This document shows, in pieces, positions 40,713 through 50,546 of a DNA stretch of 64,000 bases. The notes under the pieces are model-generated. The model was not told the origin of the DNA and made no database searches. It worked only from the letters and a program-made list of their open reading frames with translations. This DNA is from Salinarchaeum sp. IM2453. Its GTDB lineage: Archaea > Halobacteriota > Halobacteria > Halobacteriales > Salinarchaeaceae. Location: NCBI RefSeq assembly GCF_019693215.1, contig NZ_CP081183.1:62001-126000 (forward strand), read 5' to 3'. Both the position numbers and the translations under genes were made by a program. Numbering within the stretch: position 1 is the stretch's first letter; every line of letters starts with the position of its first letter.

Positions 40713-41116
40713 TAGGGTAGATTAACTACTACGTTTGACGTGGAATATCCGGGCCTGTCGGTGCCGGCGGAATGTGTCACTAAGTGACGGCGCGTATCCA
40801 CGGCCTGAAAGCCGTGGTATTGCGCCTGATCCGCCTATAAGTGAAGAACCATGTTAATTAGCTCATTCCGATTGCACGCTCACAGCAGTTCCAGTCACTT
40901 CAGGCGTTGATTTGAACTGTCCCATCCCTGCTCGATTATGACAGTACAATAGAGTCTGACCACAGGTAGTCACTATGGTCCACACTCATAACTAGATCCT
41001 GTCACAACTTGTCGTTGATTGATATGCTACCCGACTATATTGATTGGGCTGTGCAGACGGTATGTCCACACCATACTCGCTCCATTCGGTCGCTGTTTAA
41101 CCACGGAAGACTTACT

Positions 41117-41273
41117 GTGAACTACCCCTGCCTACTCACTCACGGCTATCGCCGGTCGGTCCTTGAGGGTGGGGGCTTCTCTCACAATCTGCTAACAGAT
41201 TAACACTTACAGGCAAGGTCTGCATCTTCAAGGAACGACCCGCATCAGTGGTGAGTGAGTAGAGGTGGTTCAC
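41117..41273 (-). repeat. IS1341-type end relics, tandem
   Basis: Part of the 650-base gene-free interval 40685-41335. 41117-41198 is a near copy of 22487-22566 (first 42 bases identical). 41199-41273 reads as a fused left plus right end of the 32517 element: GATTAACACTTACAGGC, CTTCAAGGAACGACC, then GTGAGTAG and GTGGTTCAC. Between 40860 and 41116 I see nothing else. Confidence 0.6.
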
Positions 41274-41335
41274 AAACAAATGATGCAAATAGCAACTAGT
41301 ATCAAGTTTTGTTGTTAGTCAATGAGGACGATACA

Positions 41336-41554
41336 TCAGTCTGTGTTCTCAAGGGCAAGTTCAAGCGACCAAAAAAACGCAAAGTAAGCAACAATGCCAG
41401 TTGCCAACAAGAAATAGTACGCCCAATCTGGTCCATCGACAAACTGGAAAATACCATGGATCAAAGTTACCCATGCGATGGCAAATACAATATCGACAAA
41501 CATCCCTCGTCGATTTTCTTGAACGTGTGCTTTGAGTTGTTCGACAATGCCCAT
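41336..41554 (-). CDS. Small two-helix membrane protein
   Basis: 72 aa starting MGIVEQLKAHVQENRRGMFV with two hydrophobic helices (about 19-39 and 47-66) separated by the short loop FVDGPDW. It resembles small haloarchaeal membrane proteins of unnamed families, probably DUF8119, a match of which I am not certain. Its place 37 bases downstream of a UspA gene and the acetate symporter, on the same strand, suggests co-expression but no function can be named. Confidence 0.65.
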   Translation of the reverse strand: MGIVEQLKAHVQENRRGMFVDIVFAIAWVTLIHGIFQFVDGPDWAYYFLLATGIVAYFAFFWSLELALENTD

Positions 41555-41591
41555 TCTTTACCCCTATGTGAAATTTGTATGTGGAAGTGAA

Positions 41592-42047
41592 CTAGTCGTT
41601 GACTTTTACCACGAGGACAGGAACATCAGAAACGCGGATTACTTTCTCAGTGACACTCCCAAGTAGCATACGGCGGACTCCTGACCGACCGTGAGATGCC
41701 ATAACGATAACATCAATATCGTTGTCTGTGGCATAATCGTTGATACTGGCATGTGGACGGCCAGCTCGTGCACCTTCAATGCATTCGATACCGCGTTCAC
41801 TTGCCTGCTTGGCAATTTCTCCGGTTGCTGACTCGACGCGTTTGCGGATTTCGTCCATCTCTTTATATCGGCCTTCTTTGATACGCTGTACTTGCTCTGT
41901 TCCAAGCCCGATATCGACTGCTTCTAAGTCAATTACGTATAGGGTATGGATCGTTGCATTATATCGATCCGCAAGTTCGAGTGCGTGATCCAGAGCTTTC
42001 TGTGACGTTTCGCTTCCATCCGTTGGAATGAGAATGTTATCGTACAT
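41592..42047 (-). CDS. Universal stress protein UspA family, ATP-binding type
   Basis: 151 aa cytosolic Usp. NILIPTDGSETSQKAL is the N-terminal strand and nucleotide loop; VIVMASHGRSG and RRMLLGSVTEKVIR complete the ATP-binding G-2x-G-9x-G-S/T signature, intact here, unlike the Usp at 20235. Usp genes beside sodium:solute symporters are common in haloarchaea, and Usps are thought to regulate the transporter in response to energy state. It is 51 bases downstream of the symporter on the same strand. Confidence 0.92.
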   Translation of the reverse strand: MYDNILIPTDGSETSQKALDHALELADRYNATIHTLYVIDLEAVDIGLGTEQVQRIKEGRYKEMDEIRKRVESATGEIAKQASERGIECIEGARAGRPHASINDYATDNDIDVIVMASHGRSGVRRMLLGSVTEKVIRVSDVPVLVVKVND

Positions 42048-42098
42048 TGTTAATCAACTACTATATATGAATTTATTTGGCTAGTTATTTATGAGTAT

Positions 42099-43796
42099 TT
42101 AATCATCCGACGATTCTTCGATCCCACCATCTGTGGCAACGTCCTCTGCACTGTCCATCTGATCCATTGGTTCAGGACTGTGACACTGACGCACAAGTCG
42201 CTTGACATCTTCTGGTGGATCTTCGGTCACAAAGGATACGCCAATGATCACTGCGAAGACAATTGGAACACCAACTAGTGCAGATGAAACTCCCGGAACG
42301 GTCTCAGCCAGCGTTGGGATTAATGCATCAGCTGCTTCGATGTTTGCGGGATCAACCCCTTCGATGTACATTGGATAAATAGTATCGTTGATAATTGCAC
42401 CAAAGGAGATGAACATCCCAACCAGCATTCCAGTGATTGCTCCTTCGCGAGTCGTGTTCTCCCACCAAAGTCCGAGGAAGAACACAGGGAAGAAGATACA
42501 TCCAGCAATTGCAAACGCCATTGCAACTAGTTCACCGATGAGTGCCGGTGGGTTAAGGCCAATCAACGTCACCAGAATGCCGACTGCAAGGATCGTGGAT
42601 CGACCAACGATCATCTGTTCTCGTTGTGTTGCGTTAGGCTTGTACAGGTTAGTGTAAATATCATGAGCGGCTGCAGATGAGGCAGTAATAAATAGCCCGG
42701 CAGTTGTAGCCAAGGCAGCGGCGACAGCTCCAGCAGCGACAAGTCCAACTAGCCACTCTGGTAGCCCAGCGAGCTCGGTCGTTAGAACGACAAGAGCGTC
42801 AGCATCCTCACCCGACATGTGCATGAAGCCCTCACCTTCCCCGCCAGTTGCCACAAGACTCGATTCATCATACAGGATGCCACCAAAGACAGCGTAAATA
42901 GCTGTTCCCCAGTAGAGGATACAGATGAAGAACAGTCCCCAGACGGTCGACCAGCGTGCTGTGCGTTCGTTCTCAACTGTGTAGAATCGAACTAGAACGT
43001 GAGGAAGACCACAAGTACCGACAATGAGACTGAATGCTAATGCAATCCAGCCATAGTAACTCGTAAAGGCGAATGGTTCGACCAACTGTGTCTCAATATC
43101 AGCAGCAGCAGCAGTCTCTGGTCCTGCTTCGAGGTACGGGAACACAGTTGTCCAGCCCTGACTCCAGCCGGTTGCATATAGGCCGACAGTAAACGCGATA
43201 ATGAGGATAATATACTGGACAGCCATGTTCTTCGTCGTTCCAAGCATACCCGAAAGAACAACATATCCAATTGTCACAGCCATCAGTAGGATGACACCGA
43301 CCTCATACGAGACACCGAAAATATATCGACCCATTAGTCCCATTCCGCTTGCCTGACCAATTGCGTAGACAAATGCAATTGCGAGCGTTGTGAATGCCGC
43401 AATAGCACGGGCGCGTGAAGAATAAAATCGATCGCCAACAAAGTCAGGTGCGGTATACTTTCCGAATCGACGGAACTGTGCTGCCATGAAAATTAGCAGC
43501 AGGAAGTATCCAGTTGTCCATCCAACGACGTATGCTAATCCAAAGTACCCAACTGTTGCAACCAAGGCTGCAACGCCAAGGTATGAAGCAGCACTCATCC
43601 AGTTTGCACCAATTGCCATTCCATTTTCAACAGGTCCGATCGATCGTCCAGCGACCCACAGTTCATCAACGGCAGCAACGCGGAAGAAGTATCCAATGCC
43701 AAGGAACAGGGTCAGCATGGCTGCTACCAGAATAGTTGGGACTAAACGAAATTGATCAACCTCAAGCGCCGTATCCAACAGGACAACCTCAATCAT
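42099..43796 (-). CDS. Sodium:solute symporter (ActP/acetate-permease-like)
   Basis: 565 aa transporter of the SSS family with about 13 membrane helices. IGANWMSAASYLGVAALVAT (about 63-82) is the substrate/sodium helix of the ActP-like branch; GTCGLPHVLVRFYTVENERT and AALATTAGLFITASSAAAHD are the family's other conserved segments. The C-terminus is long, cytosolic and acidic. Acetate or a related monocarboxylate is the best substrate guess because two acetyl-CoA synthetase genes follow upstream on the same strand and because the DUF4212 partner is typical. Its ATG overlaps the DUF4212 stop (ATGA). Confidence 0.9.
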   Translation of the reverse strand: MIEVVLLDTALEVDQFRLVPTILVAAMLTLFLGIGYFFRVAAVDELWVAGRSIGPVENGMAIGANWMSAASYLGVAALVATVGYFGLAYVVGWTTGYFLLLIFMAAQFRRFGKYTAPDFVGDRFYSSRARAIAAFTTLAIAFVYAIGQASGMGLMGRYIFGVSYEVGVILLMAVTIGYVVLSGMLGTTKNMAVQYIILIIAFTVGLYATGWSQGWTTVFPYLEAGPETAAAADIETQLVEPFAFTSYYGWIALAFSLIVGTCGLPHVLVRFYTVENERTARWSTVWGLFFICILYWGTAIYAVFGGILYDESSLVATGGEGEGFMHMSGEDADALVVLTTELAGLPEWLVGLVAAGAVAAALATTAGLFITASSAAAHDIYTNLYKPNATQREQMIVGRSTILAVGILVTLIGLNPPALIGELVAMAFAIAGCIFFPVFFLGLWWENTTREGAITGMLVGMFISFGAIINDTIYPMYIEGVDPANIEAADALIPTLAETVPGVSSALVGVPIVFAVIIGVSFVTEDPPEDVKRLVRQCHSPEPMDQMDSAEDVATDGGIEESSDD

Positions 43797-44203
43797 TGTG
43801 ATTCACCTCCATCAGTAGCAGTAGATGCTTCAGCCTGTTCAGCAGCCTCTGGGTCGTGAGAAATATTGTACTTCTTGTCGAGACGGTCACGTTGCCATGC
43901 GTAGACAGCAGCAAGGACCAAAGCGCCAAGCGGTGTGAATATCGCTCCAGCAAAGAAGTGGAGTGGATAGCCTCCAAGGATTGACGTTTCGGTCATGAAC
44001 TCCTCAGCGACCCACGTTGCCGTTGTTGGGCCAAACACAACAAGCACCCACGCAGCAAACGAGATCCAAATAATTCTTAGATGATCTCGCATGAACGGCG
44101 TTGCCGGCTTAAATAAGTTAATTTCTTTTTCAAGATATGCTTCTGTCGCTACACCCCCATCTGTTTGTTTTTCATCAAAATCTTGGTTGTTATTCTCTGA
44201 CAT
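43793..44203 (-). CDS. DUF4212 small symporter subunit
   Basis: 136 aa protein from MSENNNQDFDEKQTDGG; the frame runs on to 44221, but a Shine-Dalgarno-like GGAGGT sits 10 bases before this ATG (about 44214-44219 on the minus strand), which settles the start. Two membrane helices (about 50-72 and 88-108) are joined by PTTATWVAEEFM and LGGYPLHFFAGAIF, as in DUF4212 proteins, which accompany ActP-type symporters as a putative small subunit. Both tails are acidic. Coupled to the symporter by a four-base overlap. Confidence 0.9.
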   Translation of the reverse strand: MSENNNQDFDEKQTDGGVATEAYLEKEINLFKPATPFMRDHLRIIWISFAAWVLVVFGPTTATWVAEEFMTETSILGGYPLHFFAGAIFTPLGALVLAAVYAWQRDRLDKKYNISHDPEAAEQAEASTATDGGESQ

Positions 44204-44272
44204 TTTGATACGTACCTCCATGATTGACTGTCATAGTTTGAGATTTGAGAAATATTTAGCAGACGTTACGAC

Positions 44273-46264
44273 CTATTCTCCGTGTACTTTTTCTCGAATT
44301 TGTTCAGGAACACTTGGATCGCGAAGCGTTGAGGTATTACCAAGAGACTCATCATTTGAGATCTCCTCCAGCAGCCGGCGCATGATTTTACCGGAGCGTG
44401 TCTTTGGTAATTCATCGACAAAGATGACATTTGCTGGACGGGCAAAGGCACCAATCTCATCCTCAATTGCTTCGTAGATTGCTGATCGAACCCCATCAGA
44501 TTCTTCGACGCCTTCGCGAACAGTTACATAGACATCTGGAACCTCGCCTTTCTGATCATGTTCGCGAGCAGCGACAGCTGCTTCTGCAACATCAGAAACC
44601 TCAGCAGCAGCAGACTCAAGTTCCATTGTACCAATCCGATGTCCGGCAACATTCATTACATCGTCGAGACGACCCAGAATGCGGAAATAGCCGTCAGTTT
44701 CGTGTACCGCTCCATCGCCAGCTTTGTAGTTCCAGTCACTCCAGTCGCTACTTTCAGTATCAGAGAAATCCTCCCAGTAAGTCTCGATAAACCGCTCATC
44801 GTCACCATAAACTGTCTGTAGCATGCCTGGCCACGGGCGTTTAATAACCAGATTACCAGCCTGTCCGGTCGCTGGTTCAATTTCTTCACCCTGATCATCA
44901 ACTAAGCCAGCCTCGATTCCAGGACACGGGATACCAGCACTACCTGGTTTCATGTCTTTAAGTGCTGGAAGGTTGGTAATAAGGTGTCCACCAGTTTCAG
45001 TTTGCCACCATGTATCAACGATAACTGCATCCTCGCCGCCGATATGCTCATAGTACCACTCCCAGACCTCTGGTTGAATTGGTTCCCCAACAGTTGTGAG
45101 ATGTCGGAAATCAAAGTCATAGTTCTCTACAATTTCTTCGCCCCATTTCATGAACATCCGGACAGCTGTTGGAGATGTATGGAAGATATCAACATCATAC
45201 CGCTCTGCCATCTCCCAGATGACACCCTTATGTGGTGCATCAGGAGCGCCTTCGCGCATTACTGATGTCGTACCCAAGGAGAGTGGCCCATATACAATAT
45301 ATGAATGACCTGTAATCCATCCGATGTCAGCAGCACACCAATATGTGTCTTCTGGCTTGATGTCTAGAACATATTTTGAGGTTCCAGTAGCATACGCAAG
45401 GTACCCGCCAGTACGATGTTGACACCCCTTCGGCTTGCCAGTTGTTCCAGAGGTGTACATCAGGAAAAGCGGATCTTCAGCATCACGAGAAACAGGATCA
45501 ACACGAGCACCTTGGAAGTCTTCAAGAAGCTCTTCTGCAAGGATATCTCGACCATCTTCCATTTCGGCTTCCTCGTGAAGGTTTTCAGGACCATGGCGAG
45601 TCCAAACAAGAACGTCGTCAACATCCGTTTCAGCCATTTCAACGGCTTGGTCGGCTTTTTGCTTATGATGAAGGAATTCCCCACGTCGATAGTACCCATC
45701 TACAGTTACAACGATATCACTTTCTGTATCATCAATACGCGTCGCAAGTGCATCTGCGGAGAAGCCAGCGAACACCTCAGAGTGCGGAGCTCCGATGCGC
45801 GCACAGGCAAGCATTGTAATGGGGAGCTCCGGAAGCATCGGCATATGCAGGGTTACGACATCATCCTCTTCAACACCCAGATCTTTGAGGGCAGCTGCTA
45901 CCTCATTGATCTCCCGGTAGAGGTCCTGATAAGCGATACGACGGCGCTCGTCAGTGTCTTCGCTTTCCCACAAAAGCGCGGTCTGATCTCCCCGTTCATC
46001 GAGATGACGATCAACGCAGTTGTATGAAGCGTTTAGCTTGCCCCCTACAAACCACTCAAAGAACGGCGGGTTAGAGCCGTCAAACGTCTCATCCCAGTAT
46101 TCATCCCAGTCAAGAAGCTCGGCATACGCCTCAAATCCTTCTGGAAACTCGTCAAACTGATCGTAGATGGCAGGATCAGAAGCATTTGCCTGCCCTACGA
46201 ACTTTGCTGGTGGCCGGTAGTAGTCTCGGTCACCAAGTTTTGCTTCGAGTTCATCATCCGTCAT
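44273..46264 (-). CDS. acs: Acetyl-CoA synthetase, copy 1
   Basis: Acetate + ATP + CoA to acetyl-CoA + AMP + PPi, cytosolic, 663 aa from MTDDELEAKLGD; an ATG two codons before is possible. Core motifs: LMYTSGTTGKPKG (P-loop, about 265-277), WCAADIGWITGHSYIVYGPL, DTWWQTETGGH (about 415) and the C-terminal KTRSGKIMRRLLEE, whose Lys is the usual acetylation-controlled catalytic residue. The length is standard. The DUF4212-symporter pair begins 69 bases further on, and the regulator at 46598 precedes it. Propionate could also be accepted. Confidence 0.95.
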   Translation of the reverse strand: MTDDELEAKLGDRDYYRPPAKFVGQANASDPAIYDQFDEFPEGFEAYAELLDWDEYWDETFDGSNPPFFEWFVGGKLNASYNCVDRHLDERGDQTALLWESEDTDERRRIAYQDLYREINEVAAALKDLGVEEDDVVTLHMPMLPELPITMLACARIGAPHSEVFAGFSADALATRIDDTESDIVVTVDGYYRRGEFLHHKQKADQAVEMAETDVDDVLVWTRHGPENLHEEAEMEDGRDILAEELLEDFQGARVDPVSRDAEDPLFLMYTSGTTGKPKGCQHRTGGYLAYATGTSKYVLDIKPEDTYWCAADIGWITGHSYIVYGPLSLGTTSVMREGAPDAPHKGVIWEMAERYDVDIFHTSPTAVRMFMKWGEEIVENYDFDFRHLTTVGEPIQPEVWEWYYEHIGGEDAVIVDTWWQTETGGHLITNLPALKDMKPGSAGIPCPGIEAGLVDDQGEEIEPATGQAGNLVIKRPWPGMLQTVYGDDERFIETYWEDFSDTESSDWSDWNYKAGDGAVHETDGYFRILGRLDDVMNVAGHRIGTMELESAAAEVSDVAEAAVAAREHDQKGEVPDVYVTVREGVEESDGVRSAIYEAIEDEIGAFARPANVIFVDELPKTRSGKIMRRLLEEISNDESLGNTSTLRDPSVPEQIREKVHGE

Positions 46265-46597
46265 AGTCAATCACTTTCCGATTGTGTATATACAAACAAC
46301 CAACTAAACCCCTGCGCTAAATAGCTTAACAAAAATCATAGTCGAATTAACTATTACACCTAAATAAATGAACACTACTGGCACTTCAGCCGCGGGATAT
46401 TCTACTAAAACCGAAAGACGGCTAGTGGTTCAAAGTATTTTAACTTATCCAAGCTATGTCCCTGTCCTCAAGAAGTGACCGAATGGAGCGAGTAGGCAGG
46501 AGTATTTCACCCACAGATTAGTGAGATACAGAATGGTAGAGTTCATATATTATTATAAATTCAAAAGGTAACGAATACTTCAGTCTATGAAAATACA
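46265..46597. repeat. Gene-free spacer with an IS1341 mini-relic
   Basis: Positions 46440-46510 read TAACTTATCCAAGCTATGTC, CCTCAAGAAGTGACC, GGAGCGAGTAGGCAGG and TATTTCAC: the left palindrome of the 32517 element fused straight to its right border, a 70-base MITE-like unit. The rest holds the acs promoter region and is AT-rich. Confidence 0.6.
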
Positions 46598-48310
46598 TTA
46601 ATTCGTATTCTCGGAGTCAAGAGCGACAGATAACAGCCGATGTAATCCCTGGCGCAGATGCTTGTGAAACGTTGGAGATGAAATATCAAGCGAGTCAGCA
46701 ATCTCTTCAGCTGTACTACCACGTGGCCAGTCGAAGTAACCACCAAAGAATGCTGCCTGCAAAACATCTTGTTGTCGTTCATCAAGTTCACTGTTTATTG
46801 ATCGGTCTACCGGTTGAGTAATAGAAGAAGGTCTCTCCCGAGTACGTTTTCCAGCAAGTTCAGTTTCTGGAAAGTGGGATCGAAGGTCATTGGTGATTGA
46901 ACGAACATCTGTCCCCTCAGGGTAGTGAACTACAAGCTGGGCCGTATTGTCGTCAATTGATACAGAGTCAATGTTACCTCCAGCATCCAATAGTACTGAA
47001 ATAGGAGAGGTACCCGTGATGGTTAATTCAAAAGATACAGACTCTGTGCCTCGTTCAATAAGCCGATATTCCTGGATATTGGAGAGGTCTTCAGTGCTCC
47101 TTACGACAACAGAAGGATCTGCACACTCAATAGAAACAAAACAAATAAATTCGGCGTCATCAACGCGAATTAATGACTCAAGTTCCACAGGACAGGTGAG
47201 TTCACGACTAAGTTGGATGAGAGGGGCATTTGGACTTTGGCAAGCAAATTCGAGTTCAGTAACAGCATCGGATTCGATGAGTGCCTGTCGCCGGTTGTCT
47301 GAAATAGTTCGTGCAATTTGTTGCCCAAAGAGTGCCAATTGATCCTGCTCATGTGAAGGTATTGTTCTCCCCTCAACAGGGAATACAGCCATGACACCAG
47401 ACGGACGTTCGTTTAAATGAACAGGGACAAAAATGACCTGATCGGTGGTAATTTGATCTGCGATTTGAGATACCGGAGTTGCCAAGTGCACAGATGAAGA
47501 TTTTAAAATTGCTTCTCTGATGTTTTCATCAATGGAAGAGGCAGAGCGTCGCGCATCTTGTAGACCGATCCCATCAGCGGTTTGGACGTGAATAGACGAG
47601 TATTTGGGCCCCCATCGTGCAAAGTAAGCTCCGATATAGGCTTCTTTCTCAGCAATCGTCTCGCACACTTTTTCAGTCAGTTTAGAGTTAGATGTAGTGT
47701 CGATCACTTGTTGCATTGCATGGGTGAGTGTCTTCGTGCCTTCAGAGGCAGCGGCTGCTGTGGTCTCATTATTAGCAAATGCAGAGACGATCTCCTCAGT
47801 ATCTACTGAAGGAAGGTACTCAGAAAGAGGTCCATTAATTTCCCATCCACCGACCGAACACAGAACCCGGAATGGGATTTGCTCATCGAAGAGAGCAGAG
47901 TAAGCAAAATACTGACGGAGAGTCTGTCCAGTAACTGCAGAGAGAGACCGCTTGCCAGTTTGTTTTGCAGCTCTGTCAGCAGTTTCATCAAGAATCATCT
48001 GTACTCTTCGGGAAGAAATATCGATCAGTGGCTGGTCCTCGTCAATGCCTCCGCTGTTGGCATAGCGTTCAATTTCACGTCGTAGAGAAGTTGGCAGATA
48101 GGCAGTTCGGCCATTAACGTGCAGCACAAATTGAGGCGGGGTTGCTTGAACACGTTCGATATCCGCAGGACAGATAGTGGGAATCTCAGAAGTTGTAAGT
48201 CCAACCTCTCCAGCAAGGCGGATAATAAGAGCAGCGCGATGAGTAACAGCAGCATCACGTAATGCTGTATAGTCTCCGGTAGTGAGAGGTCGTCGAGATG
48301 AGTTCGTCAT
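46598..48310 (-). CDS. Bacterio-opsin-activator-type regulator with integrase-like N-domain
   Basis: A 570 aa transcription regulator. Residues 10-165 have the fold signature of tyrosine recombinases (RAALIIRLAGEVGLTTSEI, then TGQTLRQYFAYSAL) but lack the catalytic Arg, His and Tyr, so it is a binding module only. A GAF domain follows (about 200-345, IFVPVHLNERPSGVMAVFP), then the Bat-associated beta domain (about 355-490) and an HTH_10 (about 515-560, RGSTAEEIADSLDISSPTFH). Its place between two acs genes makes it the likely controller of acetate activation, sensing a small ligand through GAF. Confidence 0.87.
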   Translation of the reverse strand: MTNSSRRPLTTGDYTALRDAAVTHRAALIIRLAGEVGLTTSEIPTICPADIERVQATPPQFVLHVNGRTAYLPTSLRREIERYANSGGIDEDQPLIDISSRRVQMILDETADRAAKQTGKRSLSAVTGQTLRQYFAYSALFDEQIPFRVLCSVGGWEINGPLSEYLPSVDTEEIVSAFANNETTAAAASEGTKTLTHAMQQVIDTTSNSKLTEKVCETIAEKEAYIGAYFARWGPKYSSIHVQTADGIGLQDARRSASSIDENIREAILKSSSVHLATPVSQIADQITTDQVIFVPVHLNERPSGVMAVFPVEGRTIPSHEQDQLALFGQQIARTISDNRRQALIESDAVTELEFACQSPNAPLIQLSRELTCPVELESLIRVDDAEFICFVSIECADPSVVVRSTEDLSNIQEYRLIERGTESVSFELTITGTSPISVLLDAGGNIDSVSIDDNTAQLVVHYPEGTDVRSITNDLRSHFPETELAGKRTRERPSSITQPVDRSINSELDERQQDVLQAAFFGGYFDWPRGSTAEEIADSLDISSPTFHKHLRQGLHRLLSVALDSENTN

Positions 48311-48450
48311 TATTTCGCTTTTATTGTATATTATGAAATAGCTTTCGGGACAGAATTAAAAATCAAATTTTCCATATACGGTGTCGAGGGCGCTATATGG
48401 AGATTTCATTTTGTATTTGGTTCGCTATATTTTCATAAAGCGAAATGAAC

Positions 48451-50418
48451 TTATTTCTCACTCAGTGCTGATTCAATTTCTCCGACAATTTCCGGGTTCC
48501 GTAGAGCGGAAGTATCACCGTACTCATTGTCGTTGGAGATATCTTCAAGCAGTCGGCGCATAATCTTTCCAGAACGTGTTTTTGGTAGGTCCGGCGTAAT
48601 AATGACTTGGCCAGGATGAGCAAGTTCACCAACAGCATCCTGAATTCCCTGTTTTACTTGTTCCCGGATATGCTCTTTGTCGATTTTTCTATCCTGCTCT
48701 GTTGTGACGTATGCAAATACAACTGTTCGGCCAGCCTCATCTCGGCCACCAACAACGGCAGTTTCAGTAACGCCTTCGATATCAAGAATTTGAGACTCAA
48801 TTTCAACAGTACGGAGTCGACGACTAGAAACATTGATCACATCGTCAACCCTGCCAAGAAGTCGAATATATCCTTCATCATCATATTGCGCGCCGTCACC
48901 AGTGAAGTAGGCCCATGTGTCAGTATCTGGGTCAGAGAACCGCTGCCAGTATTCTTCGATAAACCGATCGTCGCCACCATGAACAGTTCTGGCCATGCTT
49001 GGCCAAGGTCGATTAACAGTTAGGTATCCAGCTTGGCCTGTATCTACTGGATTCCCATCAGGGTCAACGACCTGGATATCATTACCGGGCAATGGGGGTC
49101 CAGCGGCTCCTGGCTTCATGGTGTCAACGCCGGGTAGGGTAGATATCATGATACTCCCTGTCTCGGTCTGCCACCAAGTGTCGACAACCGGAGTCTCGCC
49201 GTCTCCAAACGTTTGTCGGTACCAGTGCCATGCATCACTTCCAATTGGCTCTCCAACAGTCCCAAGCAGACGAATTGAGGATAGGTCGTAGTCCGTATCT
49301 GGAGGGTGTCGTTTCATCATTGACCGAATCGCTGTTGCCGATGTGTAGAAAACGTTAATATCGTACTCATCAATGACAGATTCAATATGTTCTCTGTCCG
49401 GCGTATCCGGAGCGCCCTCATACAACACGGTGGTAGCACCTAGTGCAAGGGGTCCATAAACAGTATATGAGTGTCCAGTAATCCATCCAATATCGGCCGC
49501 AGTCCAGATTGTGTCACTGGAATCAAGATCAAGTACTGCTTGTGTGGTCCATGCTGTCTGTGCAAGGTATCCACCAGTAGAGTGTCGAACCCCCTTCGGC
49601 TTACCGGTCGTCCCAGAGGTATACATTAGGAATAACATATCCTCGGCGGATCGACTTACCGGATTAACTTCTGTACCAGTGAAAGAGTCGATGAGACGTT
49701 CATAATCGTGCTCGTTATCATGGAGTGCATGCGGATACTCATCTCCTAATCGGTCAACCACAATGGTTTCGTCAACAGAGTGGTCTACTTGCAGAAGAGC
49801 GTCATCAACGCGCCGTTTCTGATTGATGGCATCACCACGTCGATAAAAACCATCACACGTGATGAGGTACTCCGAAGAAGCAGCATCAAGGCGTGTGGCA
49901 AGCGCATCAGCTGAAAAGCCCGCGAATACAACAGAATGTGGCGCACCAATACGGGCACACGCAAGCATCGCTATAGGTAATTCCGGAACAACGGGGAGAT
50001 ATATGGTAACAACATCGTCCTCAGACACTCCAAGATTTGACAATGCTGCTGCTAATGCATTTACCTCATCATACAACTCCGAATAGGTGTATGATCGTGT
50101 CTTGCCTAAGTTACCAATCCACTCGATGGCTACATTATCAGCATCTACATGACGGTCAATACAGTTGTAACATGCATTTAATTCCCCATCTGGAAACCAG
50201 CGGTAGAAGGGAGGGTTTGAATCATCCAGGATTGTCTCATACACTGTATTCCAGTCAAGAAGGTCGGCCGCCTCAGTCCAACACTCTGGCCACGACTGAT
50301 TAAATGATGTTCGAATATCAGACTGATTAATATTTGCTTGTGCTTGGAACCACTCAGATGGTTCAATAGCTGCAGGATCACCTGAGGATCCGTCCCACCC
50401 AAGGTTCGTCTTCACCAT
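48451..50418 (-). CDS. acs: Acetyl-CoA synthetase, copy 2
   Basis: A 655 aa paralogue of the enzyme at 44273, starting MVKTNLGWDGSSGDPAAIEP. The motifs match: FLMYTSGTTGKPKGVRHS, WTAADIGWITGHSYTVYGPL, DTWWQTETGSI and KTRSGKIMRRLLEDISND. Divergence in the substrate region and at the N-terminus suggests an old duplication, perhaps with a different acyl preference or expression condition. It lies 140 bases upstream of the regulator gene on the same strand. An activating rather than hydrolysing reaction is certain from the family; the exact acid is not. Confidence 0.93.
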   Translation of the reverse strand: MVKTNLGWDGSSGDPAAIEPSEWFQAQANINQSDIRTSFNQSWPECWTEAADLLDWNTVYETILDDSNPPFYRWFPDGELNACYNCIDRHVDADNVAIEWIGNLGKTRSYTYSELYDEVNALAAALSNLGVSEDDVVTIYLPVVPELPIAMLACARIGAPHSVVFAGFSADALATRLDAASSEYLITCDGFYRRGDAINQKRRVDDALLQVDHSVDETIVVDRLGDEYPHALHDNEHDYERLIDSFTGTEVNPVSRSAEDMLFLMYTSGTTGKPKGVRHSTGGYLAQTAWTTQAVLDLDSSDTIWTAADIGWITGHSYTVYGPLALGATTVLYEGAPDTPDREHIESVIDEYDINVFYTSATAIRSMMKRHPPDTDYDLSSIRLLGTVGEPIGSDAWHWYRQTFGDGETPVVDTWWQTETGSIMISTLPGVDTMKPGAAGPPLPGNDIQVVDPDGNPVDTGQAGYLTVNRPWPSMARTVHGGDDRFIEEYWQRFSDPDTDTWAYFTGDGAQYDDEGYIRLLGRVDDVINVSSRRLRTVEIESQILDIEGVTETAVVGGRDEAGRTVVFAYVTTEQDRKIDKEHIREQVKQGIQDAVGELAHPGQVIITPDLPKTRSGKIMRRLLEDISNDNEYGDTSALRNPEIVGEIESALSEK

Positions 50419-50546
50419 CTGTTAATGGTTACACACCCGATGTGGTATAACTATTGCTTCTGATGAAATTTGTTACGGATATGATTGTTGTAAAAGAACA
50501 CGTATGATCTGTCACCGAAGCACCTTGCAACGTCGGATGTGTTTCT

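Larger units (their letters stand above)
39378..40850 (-). mobile_element. IS1341-type insertion element, second subfamily
   Basis: TnpB-only element. The end after the tnpB stop holds TTGACATCC and an 8-bp hairpin CCTCCGCC-TGAA-GGCGGAGG (39389-39408). The other end, beyond the tnpB start, holds GTCACTAAGTGAC (40776-40788) and CCACGGCC-TGAA-AGCCGTGG (40798-40817). No tnpA is present. The exact borders are not fixed by a target duplication, as expected for this family. Relics with the same TTGACATCC-hairpin end are at 6260, 31846 and 51624. Confidence 0.7.

Noticed and set aside
45416-46027. 203-codon plus-strand ORF opposite acs copy 1
   Set aside because: Cys/Phe/Arg-rich peptide typical of antisense translation; acs motifs occupy the other strand.
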